Positions 23,501-36,166 of a stretch of 64,000 nucleotides of DNA are shown here, piece by piece (the stretch's first letter is position 1; every line of letters begins with the position of its first letter). Position numbers and translations under genes: made by a program. Source of the DNA: Holacanthus passer (Eukaryota > Chordata > Actinopteri > Pomacanthidae). The notes under the pieces were generated by a model. It saw only the letters and a program-made list of their open reading frames with translations, made no database searches and had not been told where the DNA came from. The DNA lies in NCBI GenBank assembly GCA_025331565.1, contig JAFREQ010000027.1:1931501-1995500 (forward strand), in the 5' to 3' direction.

Positions 23501-26500
23501 TTGTTTAGGCTTGAACTGACTTGAGCCTGGACTGATCCTTGCTTTTATTGAGGCAGTTGTCCAGACCTGCAAACAGAAGAGGAAATACAGGCTAACAAGT
23601 GTTGTGTTGAGTATATATCAGCCTAGTTTTTTGTCCATGAAAGGTGTTGACTAAAGATATTGTTTATAATATCAACAAACCCCTGTAGTTCAAGGGAATT
23701 GTCATTACTTAATGATATGATATGATATTTCTAATTAAAAGACATCGAACAAGCATTTTTGTTACTTGTGGCAAATGCGCCACGCCAGAACATATTATAA
23801 CATTGAGATTTCATTCTTGACCTTGGAACCAATACTTGACAAAACATTCTCACCACAAGGCCCATTTAGTAGCTGTTCTCTAGATTTGGACTTTAGCACA
23901 TGATCTTCCTCAACAGACGGAGTTATCCTTCTTGGCATGGTACTGTTAAAGTTCAAATGTCAAGCACTTTAAGATTAGAAGTTTGAGTCTTTCAGTCAAA
24001 ATTAAGTACTGAGAAAAATGGAAATTTGAACATCTACACTTCTATGACAACTTGTTAAACACCATCTGCTAAAGTTGATCATATGATATGATTAAATGTT
24101 ATAATACTGAGCTGTAGAGCACTTTATAGGAGAGAAGGCACTAATCAAACTTTGTCTCTGTTTTCTTTTTCTTCTGTCCTGTGGTTTCCGCCATTTCTCC
24201 CTCCTGCTTTCTAGGTGTGTGTTTCGTTTTCCCAGTACAGTCATCAAGATCCAGTTTATGTCCCTCCTGGAGCCTGAGGAGCACAGAGAGAGGGAGCAGC
24301 CCTCTCTTCCCCCTCGCCCTCTTCTGCCCCACATTTCCCCCCTCAAAATCAGCATTCCCACAATGCAGCAGCATGAAGAGCACATCAGGGCATTTGGCTC
24401 CCCGCTGCCCTCGCCCACAGGCACCATCAGGTAAGGAGAGACCCACCGACACACACAGTGGCATGAACCCCAACTCAGCACGTAATATACACACTTCATA
24501 AATGCAATGCAGATGTTCAGTTCATTGTCGTGACTGTTTAAGCTCAGTGCTAAACTTGCTGAGCTTTAATGTATGCTTTGATTTTGATTTTTTGATTTGA
24601 ACCACACTTCTTGATTTCAGCTTCTTCAATTTGAAGTTAAACCTTTGTCTTTTGTGATAGTAAACTTTTGGACTGTTGGTCTAATCTGCTAACTGGCAGA
24701 TTAAGCAATAACTAAAATAAGTGCTTGTTGCAGCCCTGATGTCTTAATATTACATGTTCACACTTTTATGCAAGTTCTTGTCTTCTTGTTTTGGCAAGGT
24801 AGGAGGCTGCTTGTTTTTCAAAATGGGTATCAGTGATGCAGGGACATGCACCTAGACTGAAAACCTATTTACAAAACAGAACTTCATAACTCAGTTGTGT
24901 CTTTGCATGTCATATGATGATTATACAGCATGTGTTCTGTGAGAGTATATGAGCTATTTACCATCTCACCTTGTTGTGGGTCTGTGCATGTTTACTCAAG
25001 TTTGTGCAGTCAGCTGTGTTGATTTGCAAACATGTGAGGCTTAATTTCCTTTGTTTTTACTCGTGTCCAATTTTGACCCAAAGGCCTGCAGTGTTTTTTC
25101 GCCAACCATATACTATATCAGTTCATTTTCACCGATAACATGCTTTCTGGTTGAGGGTGTAGTCAACAGCTGCTGCAGTGTTTCTGTTGAGATGGAGACC
25201 TGCACTCTAATGAGCTGTGATAGCACATGTTTGAAAATCACTGCTCTATAAATGTATACAGCAACTGGCAAGTATGGTGATGCTGAGTATGCCCTCTGGT
25301 GGTCTGTGTTGGTTCTTACATCCTATATCCCCACCAATGTCAGCTTGTGTGTGCCTGCCTTATATGGAATGGCTGCAGCTTCGAGGTGCGTGATTGGCTG
25401 ACAGGCAGATTGTTTTGCCTGTAGGCCGTTTTTCCGTCCATTCGTGGTTTCCTTTTTTCAGTGCCCCCCACCCCTCCTCTCAACTCTCAGCTCCTGTTCT
25501 CTTGCACGTGGACACACACACACAACACACACAGAGTAAAGACGCTAGCTCATACATCTCTCCACCACTTTCACTGTGTGGCCTTTTTCGGGCAGATTGT
25601 CGGGCCACCTTCCTTACCGGTGCCCACATACAGCACATACAACAGGAGAGTATTGTGTAAAAGCACGTGCTCCTGCTTAAAACACTAACAGTGTCTCTTC
25701 ACAGAGTGGTAAGAGTCACTTTTCCTGTTTGGCAGCTTAAATGAATTGTGTATAATAACATTCTCCTGGCCCTACCAGCATTCACACTTGTACTGTGTAC
25801 ATGGAGAGTCAGTGAAATGGTTGTTGTAACAGTGTCAGACGACTCTTTCCCCCTCGTGGAGGCACACGTAACTTTTAATGAAGTTTTAGTATGTAGAGTT
25901 ACTGATGCAATTATGTTTTCATACTTAAGATGTCCTTGAGCAACATTAGAAGTTTTTGTTCATCTTCATTCATTTTTCAGTGCCAAGCTTACGGAGCCAT
26001 TTTCAAAACAGAGCCTGCAGCCTAGTTTCCCCAGCCAAAAAATACAAACATATTCTCTGTGTGTGTGTGTGTTAATCTCTCAGTATCTGTGGCTCTCTGT
26101 TGCTAAAGGCAAATCAAAGCTCACTGACTCTCCCAGAAACCAGTGTTTACTTTACTAACAGAAGCAGGTGTGTGTTATATAACTTGTTGGGTTTTCCCTG
26201 TGTTCCGTCTCTCAACAGGACCTAGTTAAAAATTAACACACTTTCGAGTATTTTTGCTCATTGATCACTTTGTGTGTGGAACATCCTGGATCTGAGCTGT
26301 AGCCATTTTTTCAAAATTAGTTCTTGTGTGTGTAGGAGAAATTGTGTCTTTGTACTGTCCCACTACAAGATTCCATTCAAAATATTAATTTTGATTATGT
26401 GTGATTGTTTGGATTTGCATTTGATTAAAACACAATTAAATCACTTAAAAAGACACACGGATTGTGTGGATTTTCATTAGTATTTATTTATTATTAAAAG

Positions 26501-29500
26501 TTCCTGAACATTATGAATAAGCTATCATTTTTGTCACCATTTTACCTTTTTATGCATTTAGAGGCTTTGGATAACATTTATAATGCACATCTGCTGGAAT
26601 CAGTTTAATCTCAACTCATCAGTTAACTTGTTCTGTAAACCTCACCTAGAACATCAACACCAAGAATGATGATCACAAATTCTCAGTTGTATTTGTCCAA
26701 AGGTCTACCCCAGTGAGACTGTAGACCTGTCAGCTAAAACGGAGCTGCTAGTGAAGCTGTGCAGTGAACACAGTAGCTACGACTAGTATCATTGATTGCT
26801 CGTTTATTTTCACATTTCTTATGTTTACACTGGCCACTGTATTGCTTTCAGGAGTGCCCTTAAACCGTCACTTTAAGCCATCAAGCCAACACAGCCTCTT
26901 TCCTCTCTTCTTCAGTGTTCCTAACTCCTGTCCGGCTAGTCCACGAGGGGCAGGGTCATCAGGTTATCGCTATGGACGCAACGTGACCTCTGACCTCCAG
27001 TTAGCAGCTGAATATGCTGCCAAGGCTGTTTCTGAGCAGAGACGAAGCATTGCTGAGCAGAGAAGTGGGGGAAGTGAGCAGCGGGGGGATTTGGCTGGTG
27101 GAGACAGCCCCAAGGTGAAGACCCAGTAACATCAAAATGAGTTAATTACCCCAAAGAAAATCATTCTCAACTTTGCTTGTACAAAAAAGGATGCGTGGGT
27201 TTTAATACTTGTGTCCCATTCTTCCAGGATGAATCCAAGCCACCTTATTCCTATGCACAGCTGATTGTCCAGGCCATCTCGTCTGCCCCGGACAAACAGC
27301 TGACTCTCAGTGGCATCTACGCCCACATCACCAAACATTACCCCTACTATCGCACTGCAGACAAGGGCTGGCAGGTAGGGTCTGTCTGCCTGGAACCGGG
27401 TGGTAAAGGCTTTCCATGGTTTGAAATGACAATCCAGACTTCACAGCCACACAGTTTGGGAAGGTTAGCTTAGTAACATTTAGAAGATTATGGTTGTGTT
27501 ATATAGCAACAGTTACTGTCAGTAATTACAGAAGAAAAGAAAGGAATGGCGTCCTAAAATGTTTGTCCTGTTCAGGGTCATTGGTCATAAAATTCATGCA
27601 TTGTGATCAAATTTATGTCAATAACGATGAAAAACTTTGCAAATTTTTTACTAGATATGGAAGAAGCTAACAGCCTATCACAGCAGAAATAACGGCGACA
27701 ACAGTCAGTCGGTCAGCTGCCTGTCAACCTCTGCTTTCTGTGTCGCAGCCTGTTTGCACGAGGGCAAGGCTGAACTTTTCCACACACAGAGTGGGCAGCA
27801 GTGTAACTTCAGAGCAGAGCCCACAGTGGAATGAATGAAACAGACTTTTAAGATTTAGACAGTCAAGAATGACAATGCTTATTATCCATAAGTGCAACAT
27901 CAGGGATTATGTATTGTGATAAATATCAATGTTGATCAATATGGAAAAAATGATCATGATCCTATTTTTTTGTATTGTCCAGCCCCATTTCAAGATCTGT
28001 GATACTTTCTCTCAAATTTAATATTTCTGTGTGTTCTTTGACAAAATATTTTGCCTCCCTCCAGAACTCAATCAGACACAACCTGTCGCTCAACCGCTAC
28101 TTTCTGAAAGTGGCCCGCTCTCAGGATGAGCCCGGGAAAGGGAGTTTTTGGCGTGTGGATTCTGCTTCTGAGAGCAAGTTGGTGGAGCAAGCCTTTAGGA
28201 AAAGACGGCAGAGAGGGGTGGCTTGCTTTAGGACGCCATTTGGACCTCTCTCTTCTAGGTAAGTGGGTCACCTGTGGCCTTGAGCAGCATGGGCGTGTAT
28301 GCACACATACAGTACGTACACACACAAGACTGTCAGACACACTCAGACACATGCGCTGTCGCTTCTGATTTGACTCAGCTAACCCTTTCTCCCTTCTCTC
28401 TGCTTCTGCTCCTGGCTATCATTTGATTGGATAGAACAAAGTAAGTCTAATTTCTAGGTTTATATATTCAGCTGAAGGTTCTGGCAGCGAAGGAGCTCTG
28501 TATGTTCCTATAAGTCTCTTGTTATAGTCACTCATTTCTCTGGTCTCTCTCCTCCCTTCATTCCTTCTTTTTCAGGAGTGCCCCTGCATCCCCGACCCAC
28601 CAGGGACTTCTCTCTCCTCCATCCAGTGGGCTGCAGACTCCTGAATGTCTGAGCAGGGAGGGCTCTCCTATCTCCCACGACCACCACGAACAGCTGGCTA
28701 ACAAACTGGCATCTGTACCTGAGTATAGGTACTCTCAGAGTGCCCCAGGTGAGCCTGCACACAGGTGTACATAAATACTCACAAAATACATTCAAAGATA
28801 CACACCAGGGCTTTCATCTACACTATACAACAAGTTAAATTTTTGTTTGCGTCTGTCTCTGTGTAGGATCTCCAGTCAGTGCTCAGCATGTCATCATGGC
28901 TGCTCCTCCTCATCCCACAGTCCTGCCCTCAGGCCCGGGGAAAGCCCTTGCTTTAGTTCCAGGTGGTGGCGGCCAAGTCCAGCCCATCCACATGCTCCAG
29001 AACCCCCCTCAGTCCTCTGTCACCACGGTGAGGGTGGTTACCAGCGGTCCTCTAACTTCCAACCCTCCAAATGGGTACAGCGCCCCCTCTGTTGGAGGAG
29101 TAGAGGGCAACAGTGAGTTCAGAGGTACAGCCATGGGAATCTCTTTTAGAAGTGCTTATCATTATGTCACATTATTGTTTTGTATTTTTACAGTGTTGTG
29201 AAGATATTTAGTAATGTGTCTGTTTGCTTTTGGTGCCCACATTTTGTTAGCAGTGTGTTGGAGCCATGTTTTTCTTCTTGTTTTTTGTCTAAAAAAAATG
29301 ATACAATTCATCGATTAACGAGACAGTTAGTGATTCATTTTCTTTGATCGACTAATTGATTAATCGACTAACCGTTGCAGTTCTAGTTTGAAAGTTAGTA
29401 GTGTGATTGAACATGCTCACATACCTGTTAACCACCCATTGCCACTGTCAGTCAGTGATTTTAGTTATCCATTTTAAAGGAGCAAGGGGTTGTTCTCAAA

Positions 29501-31075
29501 TTTGCAAAAAAAAAGGAAAATTGATTAATAAAACAGAGAATTGTAGAATTGTACCACTGCATTGTGGGGTTTTTTGGTGCTTTTAAGTCCACATGGACAA
29601 ATACAAATAACCCAACCAGATTTTCTGATAAATAATCCTTATCTTTGAGTTTGGGCAGACTGATCATACTTGTGTACTTCCATAAACATTTGGTTAGTTT
29701 TGCTTTTCCCTGTTTGAACTGCATATTCATGTTTGTACCAGAAGCCCAGCTGAGCAGAGAGCGAGTGATCCAGACTGTAGACAGTGTGGTGCAGGGCGGG
29801 GATGGGAGGAACCTCGCTCCAGGTTTACATCAACTTCCTGTTCGTCCCGTTACCCAGAATGGCAAACACACCACTGCTGCTGTTGCCACAGCAACAAGCC
29901 TTGCTAATGCATCTGGTAAGATTTTTCAGCACTTACTGCCTCACATATGTTACAATGAAGAATATAGATTGTTTTTGCTTTAAATGACGTGGATAGAAAT
30001 CATACTATCATGTATGATTCATGATTCAATCATGTGGCATACAAGTGTCTATTTACATACACTAGATTAAGGCATCAGGCTACTTATTCTACCTAAAGTT
30101 TCTTTTTATCTCTCCATGTTGGCAATAGCCCTGGATGGAGATCTGTCCCATTCTTGTGAACATGATATTTGCAGCTCAAGAGAATTTCTTCAAATTTGGC
30201 ACAAACATCCACAATGACTCAAGGATGAACTGATTAGAATTTGGTGGTCAAAGGTCACTGTGACGTCACACAACACATTTTTGGCCATAGGTCAAGAATT
30301 CATATCCTATTGACAAAATTTCACGCAAATAGGGTAAAATGATGACGTGATGACATTTTATACCGAAAAGGTCAAAGGCCACCTTTACTGTGATATCATA
30401 ATATTTTGCAAAAACACTTTTCTGGCCATTATTCAACAACATAGCTCAGGAACAGAAGGGGAGATTGTGACCATATTTCAGTTTGGTCAGATACTTATCT
30501 TATTGTAAAGAGCTTCTGTGCTGCTGTGTTGAAGATGTGTGTGAAGCATTGTAGTCCACCACCATGTGATGAAGCTCTCTCATTCCTCTGTACTCTGTAA
30601 AAATAGTCTCTAAGTGAAGACAGCATATTTCTGGAAATTATTCACTTGAATCATATATGTCAATATAGTGATAACTTCCATTCACCAAAAAATACACTTA
30701 ATAACTTTGATAAGTTCTTTAAATCTTCAGTACATGTACTATAGGAGTCTGGACAGACATGGATGTAAGTGCAACTTGACTGGTTGGTGGAGGCATAAAA
30801 CAATGAGGCATTAATTCTAGTTCTCTTCATGTTCCTTTCCAGGCCTAAGTAGTCCTCTCCAGATCTTGGCTGCCCAGGCCTCCAGCTCCCCTCCAGTGCT
30901 GGTGAGCAGACAGCCCAGTGCAGAAACTTTAGCTGAGCAGCCAGGTGAGCCCCAGGCCAAGCGGCCAAAGATGGAGGACGACGGCGGGACTGAATCTACT
31001 CCGCATCAAGTCACGCCTGCCCAGCAGCCTGTCATCGTTGCCATAACATCGCAAACCCACGACCCTCGGAAGTAA
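20062..31075 (+). CDS. foxk1: FOXK1, forkhead transcription factor with FHA domain
   Basis: Coding exons 20062-20507, 24215-24430, 26916-27114, 27228-27374, 28065-28258, 28576-28748, 28867-29124, 29742-29915 and 30843-31075 total 2040 nt (679 aa) with consistent phases. The N-terminus starts MADYRDDTGARALLAL and continues APCSPV, as in FOXK1. The FHA domain (about residues 73-180) contains TIGRNSSHGSVDINMG and SSFISRRHLQL. The [24 protein letters not shown]-type linker follows, then the forkhead domain (about 291-385) with SKPPYSYAQLIVQA, NSIRHNLSLNRYF and GKGSFWR, and a basic KRRQRG segment. FOXK1 is a nuclear DNA-binding repressor/activator acting in metabolism and muscle progenitors; the FHA domain binds phosphothreonine. 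No ATG lies in frame upstream of 20062. The large introns hold the duplicated repeat B, dispersed repeats and little else. Confidence 0.96.
21060..21140. repeat. GCTAGC/GTTAGC-rich cluster in FOXK1 intron 1
   Basis: Words such as CTAGCTAGTT, GCCGCTAGCAAACTTAGC, AAGCTAGTTAGC and GCTACAGC cluster within about 80 bases. A similar cluster lies upstream of GPANK1 at 2290-2385. Confidence 0.5.
21713..22396 (+). repeat. Copy B of the 650-bp direct repeat, FOXK1 intron 1
   Basis: Direct partner of 19150-19800. It contains a longer ATTAATCGATTA-type repeat at 21965-22310, complete with the 'gaagacgtcactttgg' block. Copies A and B are about 2.56 kb apart and enclose FOXK1 exon 1. Confidence 0.85.
24570..24735 (+). 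repeat. Teleost ATTAATCGATTA-type dispersed repeat (partial)
   Basis: FOXK1 intron 2. 'tgtcttttgtgatagtaaact', 'ggactgttggtc' and an end reading GCTTGTTGCAGCCCTGATG match the family, but the core is degraded. Confidence 0.55.
29295..29390 (-). repeat. Teleost ATTAATCGATTA-type dispersed repeat (end fragment)
   Basis: FOXK1 intron 7. CATCGATTAACGAGACAG, GACTAATTGATTAATCGACT and ACCGTTGCAGTTCTAG match one end of the family. Confidence 0.6.
30110..30490 (+). repeat. Dispersed teleost repeat in FOXK1 intron 8
   Basis: Phrases such as GGTCAAAGGTCACTGTGACG, ACACATTTTTGGCCATAGG and AGGTCAAAGGCCACCTTTACTGTGA form an internally repetitive element of a kind often seen in fish genomes. There is no ORF. 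I recognise the style but cannot give a family name. Confidence 0.55.
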
Positions 31076-33010
31076 AACCCAGGGCTTCTTACCAGGTACC
31101 CAATGGACAGCCTCGTCATCGTCCCCTAACTGCTTCGCCTTTTATACTCATTTGATATGACTGCAGCCGACATGGCCAAAAAATGTACAGGCAGCCTCTC
31201 TCAACTGAAGGGAATTCAATTGTAAGGAACATATATTTTGGTCAAAAATAGATAAAAACTTTCTGAATGTAAAAAGCAATTAAATCTTTCAGGACTTTTT
31301 CAGCTTTCCACTCTTTTTAATGTAACCCATCATTCACTGACAACACAAACAAGTAAGGATGTTGAGCTTGTGAGAGCATTATGCATATAAAAGTCATTTC
31401 AGCACTACTTTTACGATGTGAATGTTGGATAATATCTCAGATGTCACCGTTTCTCTAGTTGATGGATCAGATGCATCAGTCACTCTCAGGCCAAAGAACT
31501 CACCTCTCCTGCACTTCTGATTAGAGTCACTGCCTGATTTAAAACCAGAGAATGTGTGTTCAGAGATTTGAAATGGCCGGCATTTACAGAAGAAACTGTG
31601 ATGATCAGAGTTGATGTATTGTGTAGTTTCAAGCAGTTGTGGACAGAAAGAAAGAGCATATATCCAGACCAGGTTGATGGGGCTTGAGAGACTGTTAAGA
31701 TGATAATATGATTGTACTCGTTTAAGGCAATCTTTACATAAAAAAACAGGTTGTCTCTCTTAGAAAAGAAATGTTAATATTAAGGCCCAGACTAGAATGT
31801 GAGGCGTCTCTTCTTCTTGTCTTCTCTGTAAAGCACAAAAAGAAAAAGGTATTGTTTTGGAAGTAGAGCTGGGAGGAAATCCAGGAATAATAAAACCAGG
31901 ACTTTGCAGTGTTCGCTTCACTTGACTTCAGTTTGGTTTATCAGTGTGAAGCCCCTCAGATTTAAGATGATCTGGGTGATTGGAGCAGAGAAGGGCAAAA
32001 AAAAAAGAGGCAACTATTTGGAGTTGATTTAAGTGGAGCTAAACTAATGTAGACAAACTGATTGTTTTAATTTTTTTTCTTGTTTCAGTAGTGGTAAAAG
32101 GAGAAATGGAACAGCCTGTGCGTACAGTTTTGTTTGTCCTAGCACAGAAAAGCATTATTGTAATAATCCTTAAAGCCTTAAATATTTCTACGTTTTTTTT
32201 TTTTTTTTTTTGTCATTTTATTTTAACCTTTAGACAGCTTTACCTTTTTAGATTAACACAGCGCTTCTTTAACAGTACATGATCGGCAACACTACAGTGG
32301 TGACAGTTAATGTTGCATCAGTAGACTTGTATCAGTTTTATCAGGGGAAGGGCGGGACCAACACATTGACCACAAATTACAACTGCTCTCTTGTCTTTTT
32401 TTTCTCTGTATGGTAATTTTGAAATCTTTTCTACTCGTGGCTCCCCTCTCACTCTTTTGCTTTCAATTTCCCGTAAATGCATTAACCATTTCTCCCAGTC
32501 CACGTCTCTCTCTCTCTCTCTCTCTCCTCAGTGAGCAGTCTCCATCTTTGCTGTCTCTACAGAGGCATCAAGCTGTTGGCAATTCCTGTCACAGACACTG
32601 CCTTAATTAGATATTCTTCAGCACTTTCTCCCCCCCCTCTCTGTTCTCTCATTCTCACTCTGCCTTTAGCTTTTCCGAATGTCCTCGCACAGGCCTCATT
32701 TTTAGCTGGCAATCAGGCACAATTTGCGCAAGGTTTCAGTGATTGTTGTTGCACATTAGAAAAAAACAAACAAAAAAAAGATGCGTAATGATTGTATGCT
32801 GCTCTATCTGCTAAATGACAAAGCTATTTAGAAGGTATTTTTTTCTTATTTTGGAAAAAAAGAAAAAATATTTTGCTATATGTAAAAAAAACAGCTGTCA
32901 TCAATACGTAAACATTCTGGAAATAGAGAAGTATATGTATTTTTAAATGTTCCTGTTTTTGTGATTTGTTAATGTGTAGCACAAATTAAAATTCCTCATT
33001 GACTTAAGAA
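31076..33010 (+). other. foxk1: Probable long FOXK1 3' UTR
   Basis: A/T-rich non-coding sequence directly follows the FOXK1 stop. AATAAA-type signals occur at about 31890 and an AATTAAA-like site at about 32985. Which is used cannot be told from sequence. A (CT)n tract is at 32508-32527. Confidence 0.4.
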
Positions 33011-33384
33011 TTCCATTGTCTTCTCTCACGTGACCAGGTGTCGGCCATGTTGGGTAAGATTCCACAGTGCAAGTCGTTGATTACATACGGTGACATTTAG
33101 TTTCAAGGCAGATAAATGCAAGTATCCAACAATCTTTAATCTTAAGTACCATCATTTTCAACAGTATAAATAATGAACAAAGAAGAATAGACATGCATGA
33201 GATCAACGTCATACAAACCTTGAAATGCACCAAAGTAAAATGTTACTGCAAAGAAATGAACAGAATCAAAAGTGGAGAGTAATACAAAGCTGATGGAAGA
33301 AAGAAACGTCAACCATTGTGTAAATAGGAAGTTAAAATAACCAGCAGTTTAACAATAACAGGAAAACACCAACAGTTGTCAACT

Positions 33385-33615
33385 TTAGTGCTGAAACAAG
33401 TCAATTAGTGAATCGTTTTGGTCATTTATCAGCTAAAAATATTCACTAGTTCAACTTTCAACTTTTTGTAGGTTTTATTTTTTTATATATACTTATGAAT
33501 TCAGTCTTATGGGGTTTGGAGCTTTGACTTGACAAAACGTCTTAAATTTTGGGATATTTTACAAATTAAATGACGACAGATTAATCAATAATGAAAATAA
33601 TCGAAGTTGCAGCAG
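33385..33615 (+). repeat. Teleost ATTAATCGATTA-type dispersed repeat
   Basis: Starts 'ctgaaacaagtcaattagtg' and ends GATTAATCAATAATG followed by AAAATAATCG...GTTGCAGCA, in the family order but diverged. Confidence 0.65.
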
Positions 33616-34521
33616 TCAGTATTAAAAACAGTTTACCTTTAGTGCGTTGTGCAACAGACTCTTGTAACCACATCCTGACTTTTCTCATTCAGGGAGCCAG
33701 TGAACATCTGGATCTGCAGCTGTGCAATATTTTCTTCTTTCTGCAGAAGGACTGGTCAGAAGTTGGCAGAGGGTCACTGCCCCTGAGATGGGGATCCAGA
33801 GCGTCCCAGGGGAGCTCTGCAGAGCTGAGGTCACAACTGAAGGCCAGGCAGCATAGAACTGACTAAGCATGGCTTTTTGTTTTCTTGTAGTGACCTAGAC
33901 TTTGAATTAAGGACTTTATAAAAGGTGACCTGTTATTGTTCTAGTTGGATCAGTACAGCCAAATTACATAAAAACATGTTCTGTCTGCTATCGAGCCATG
34001 CACATAGTTTTGGTTTTACTTGTCTAGATTTTTAAAAGTGACTCTTGAGATTTCTGCCTCCGCCCCAATGGAACAATGGAAGTGAATGGAAATTTTTCTT
34101 TTTGTGCTCACAGCACTGAAAAATGACTTAAATCACCCACAACATGTTCAGAAAAATGTCCCTGTTACTCTGTATAATCCACAGACTCCACAGTGAAGAG
34201 TCTTCACTGGAACTACTTTCTTTCCACTATTTCTATAAGAAATAGTCCTTACAAAAAACAAAACAAAACACAGTGAGGTCATTAGATTATCCAGAGCAAC
34301 TGGGACACTGTCTGGAAAGTAATTCATCAATTTGTCACTAATAAAATTTCATTCACCTCTATTTTACATGGTTGGTGGCTGAAATCTTAGACCAAAAACC
34401 ACAACTATCTGCTATGGCTAGATACCACTAGATGTAAAAATTTGAGTGTAGTTACCCTTACAGCAAAAGTTCAGCTAACGACCTGTGTAAATAGTAATAT
34501 GCAGTTCTGAAGTGCACAAGT

Positions 34522-34946
34522 TACGACCCCAATTCCAAAAAAGTTGGGCCGCTGTGAAACAGAAATGAAACAGAATGTGATTATTTGCTAATCCTTGTTG
34601 ACATATGTTCAATTGAAAACAGCACAAAGACGATATATTTAATGTTTGACCTCATCAGCTTCATTGATTTTTGCAAATGTCTGCTTATTCTGAATTTGAT
34701 GGCAGCAACATGTTTCAAACAAGTCGGGACAGGAGCAACAAAAGACTGAAAGTTGTGGACTGATCCAAAAACACCTGTTTGGATCAGTCCACAGGTAAAC
34801 AGGTTCACTACTCTGCGAAACACGGTTGTATACAGGATATTACTAAATGGGCTCAGGAACATTTCTGAAAACCGTTGGCGGTAAACACAGTTTGCAAATG
34901 ATTGCATTCTGTTTTCATTTTCAACTTTTTTGGAATGGGGCTTGTA
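34522..34946. mobile_element. Non-autonomous DNA transposon with 25-bp terminal inverted repeats
   Basis: The left end (TACGACCCCAATTCC then AAAAAAGTTG) and the reverse complement of the right end (TACAAGCCCCATTCC then AAAAAAGTTG) agree over about 25 bases. A perfect 15-bp stem (GTGGACTGATCCAAA) with an 8-base loop lies at 34755-34792. There is no transposase ORF. A reversed relic of the same element is at 41045-41280. Family name not assigned; no clear target duplication. Confidence 0.75.
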
Positions 34947-36166
34947 CATTCTCGTTCATACAACTTGAAACAAATTAAGAAAGTTTAGAAAAAAATACAC
35001 AACCCATAACCATATTTATCTCATCCCAGAAAATGTTTTTTTCCATCAGTAGGTTTCAGTGTTTACTGCCCAATATATTGCAGAAAAAAATGATAGAGTA
35101 GTTCCTTAAATGCTGTTTCTCTTTTGAACATCCAAACAATATGTGATCAAATGTTAAATATTTACAAATGATTATTTACACCTTTTAACCAGATAAATAC
35201 AGCACATATTCACAACAAAAATGAGTTTCATACACACCAGGATTGTGCATCAGAAACTCTGGAGTGAAGCACGTCATCTTTGTAATTAATAAACAGCTGC
35301 ACATCACCTGTGCATGTTAAGCCTCGAGAGTTCATCTCTTCTCCAGTGGAGGTAAAGTCAAGTGATGAGGCTCAATGTAAAATGGGAGCACTGGGCCGTT
35401 TGTCTTGACATTCTTGAGTTTGCTTCCTCTCCCTCTTTCACCCACTATCCAGTACAAAAGTCAACATTCATACGCAGGTGTTTGGTTTGTTGAGTGGATG
35501 CGATGGTGCTTTGGGAGCTGCTAACAAACAGGTTTATAAAACATTCCACTTTAAAAGCACTGAGTAAGACATCCAGCGTTCACTGAAGGTGCCTTCAGTT
35601 GTTCGTCTGCAAATGCTTTTAGAATTAAAATTTTCAGTTTGTGTTCCACAGTTTCAGAGTCCCTTTGTCGGAGGGCTGGGTAGCTATTTTACGATTGCTA
35701 CTTTATGTCTGTATTACTAATACAAATTATTTTAAAAACAGGTGGAAAAAGTCCAATGTGCGCACATGCTCCGAGGGCTGACAGGAGAGAAATTAAAACC
35801 CTACAATCTACTGTGCTTTAAACCACATCAGACTGCATGCTGGCTGGTTAGACCTCGCCCACCTCAAAAGCTGATTAATTAGGCAACTTTCCTCGCAGCG
35901 GATTCCTTTGATGTCGCGGTGGGTTACGGATTCTGTCTGTCACACAAACCCAGTAGGAGTCAGCGTGAGGGAAGCGGGTCTGGCAGCTGTGGAGTGGAGT
36001 CATGAGCGTCATCTCCAGTTTGATTGCTTGGCTTTGTGCTGTGCTAGTTTTCACATTCATATTTCATGCCGCGTATGTACGCATGGGTGTGTGTGTCTGT
36101 GTGTACCCTGTTCATGAGCGCACACACCGTATCCCGCGTTGTCTGGCTGTCCTTCTTCGGAGGTGG

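Larger units (their letters stand above)
33011..36166. other. Region between FOXK1 and RADIL, including RADIL 3' UTR
   Basis: The genes converge here. No AP5Z1-like or other coding exon is recognised. It contains one dispersed repeat (33385-33615) and one TIR transposon (34522-34946). The right end should be the 3' UTR of RADIL. Confidence 0.5.

Noticed and set aside
24092..24499. Minus-strand ORFs of 117-135 aa
   Set aside because: Antisense to FOXK1 exon 2.
31076..36166. Searched for AP5Z1 exons
   Set aside because: No open segment with splice sites and recognisable AP5Z1 sequence was found on either strand.
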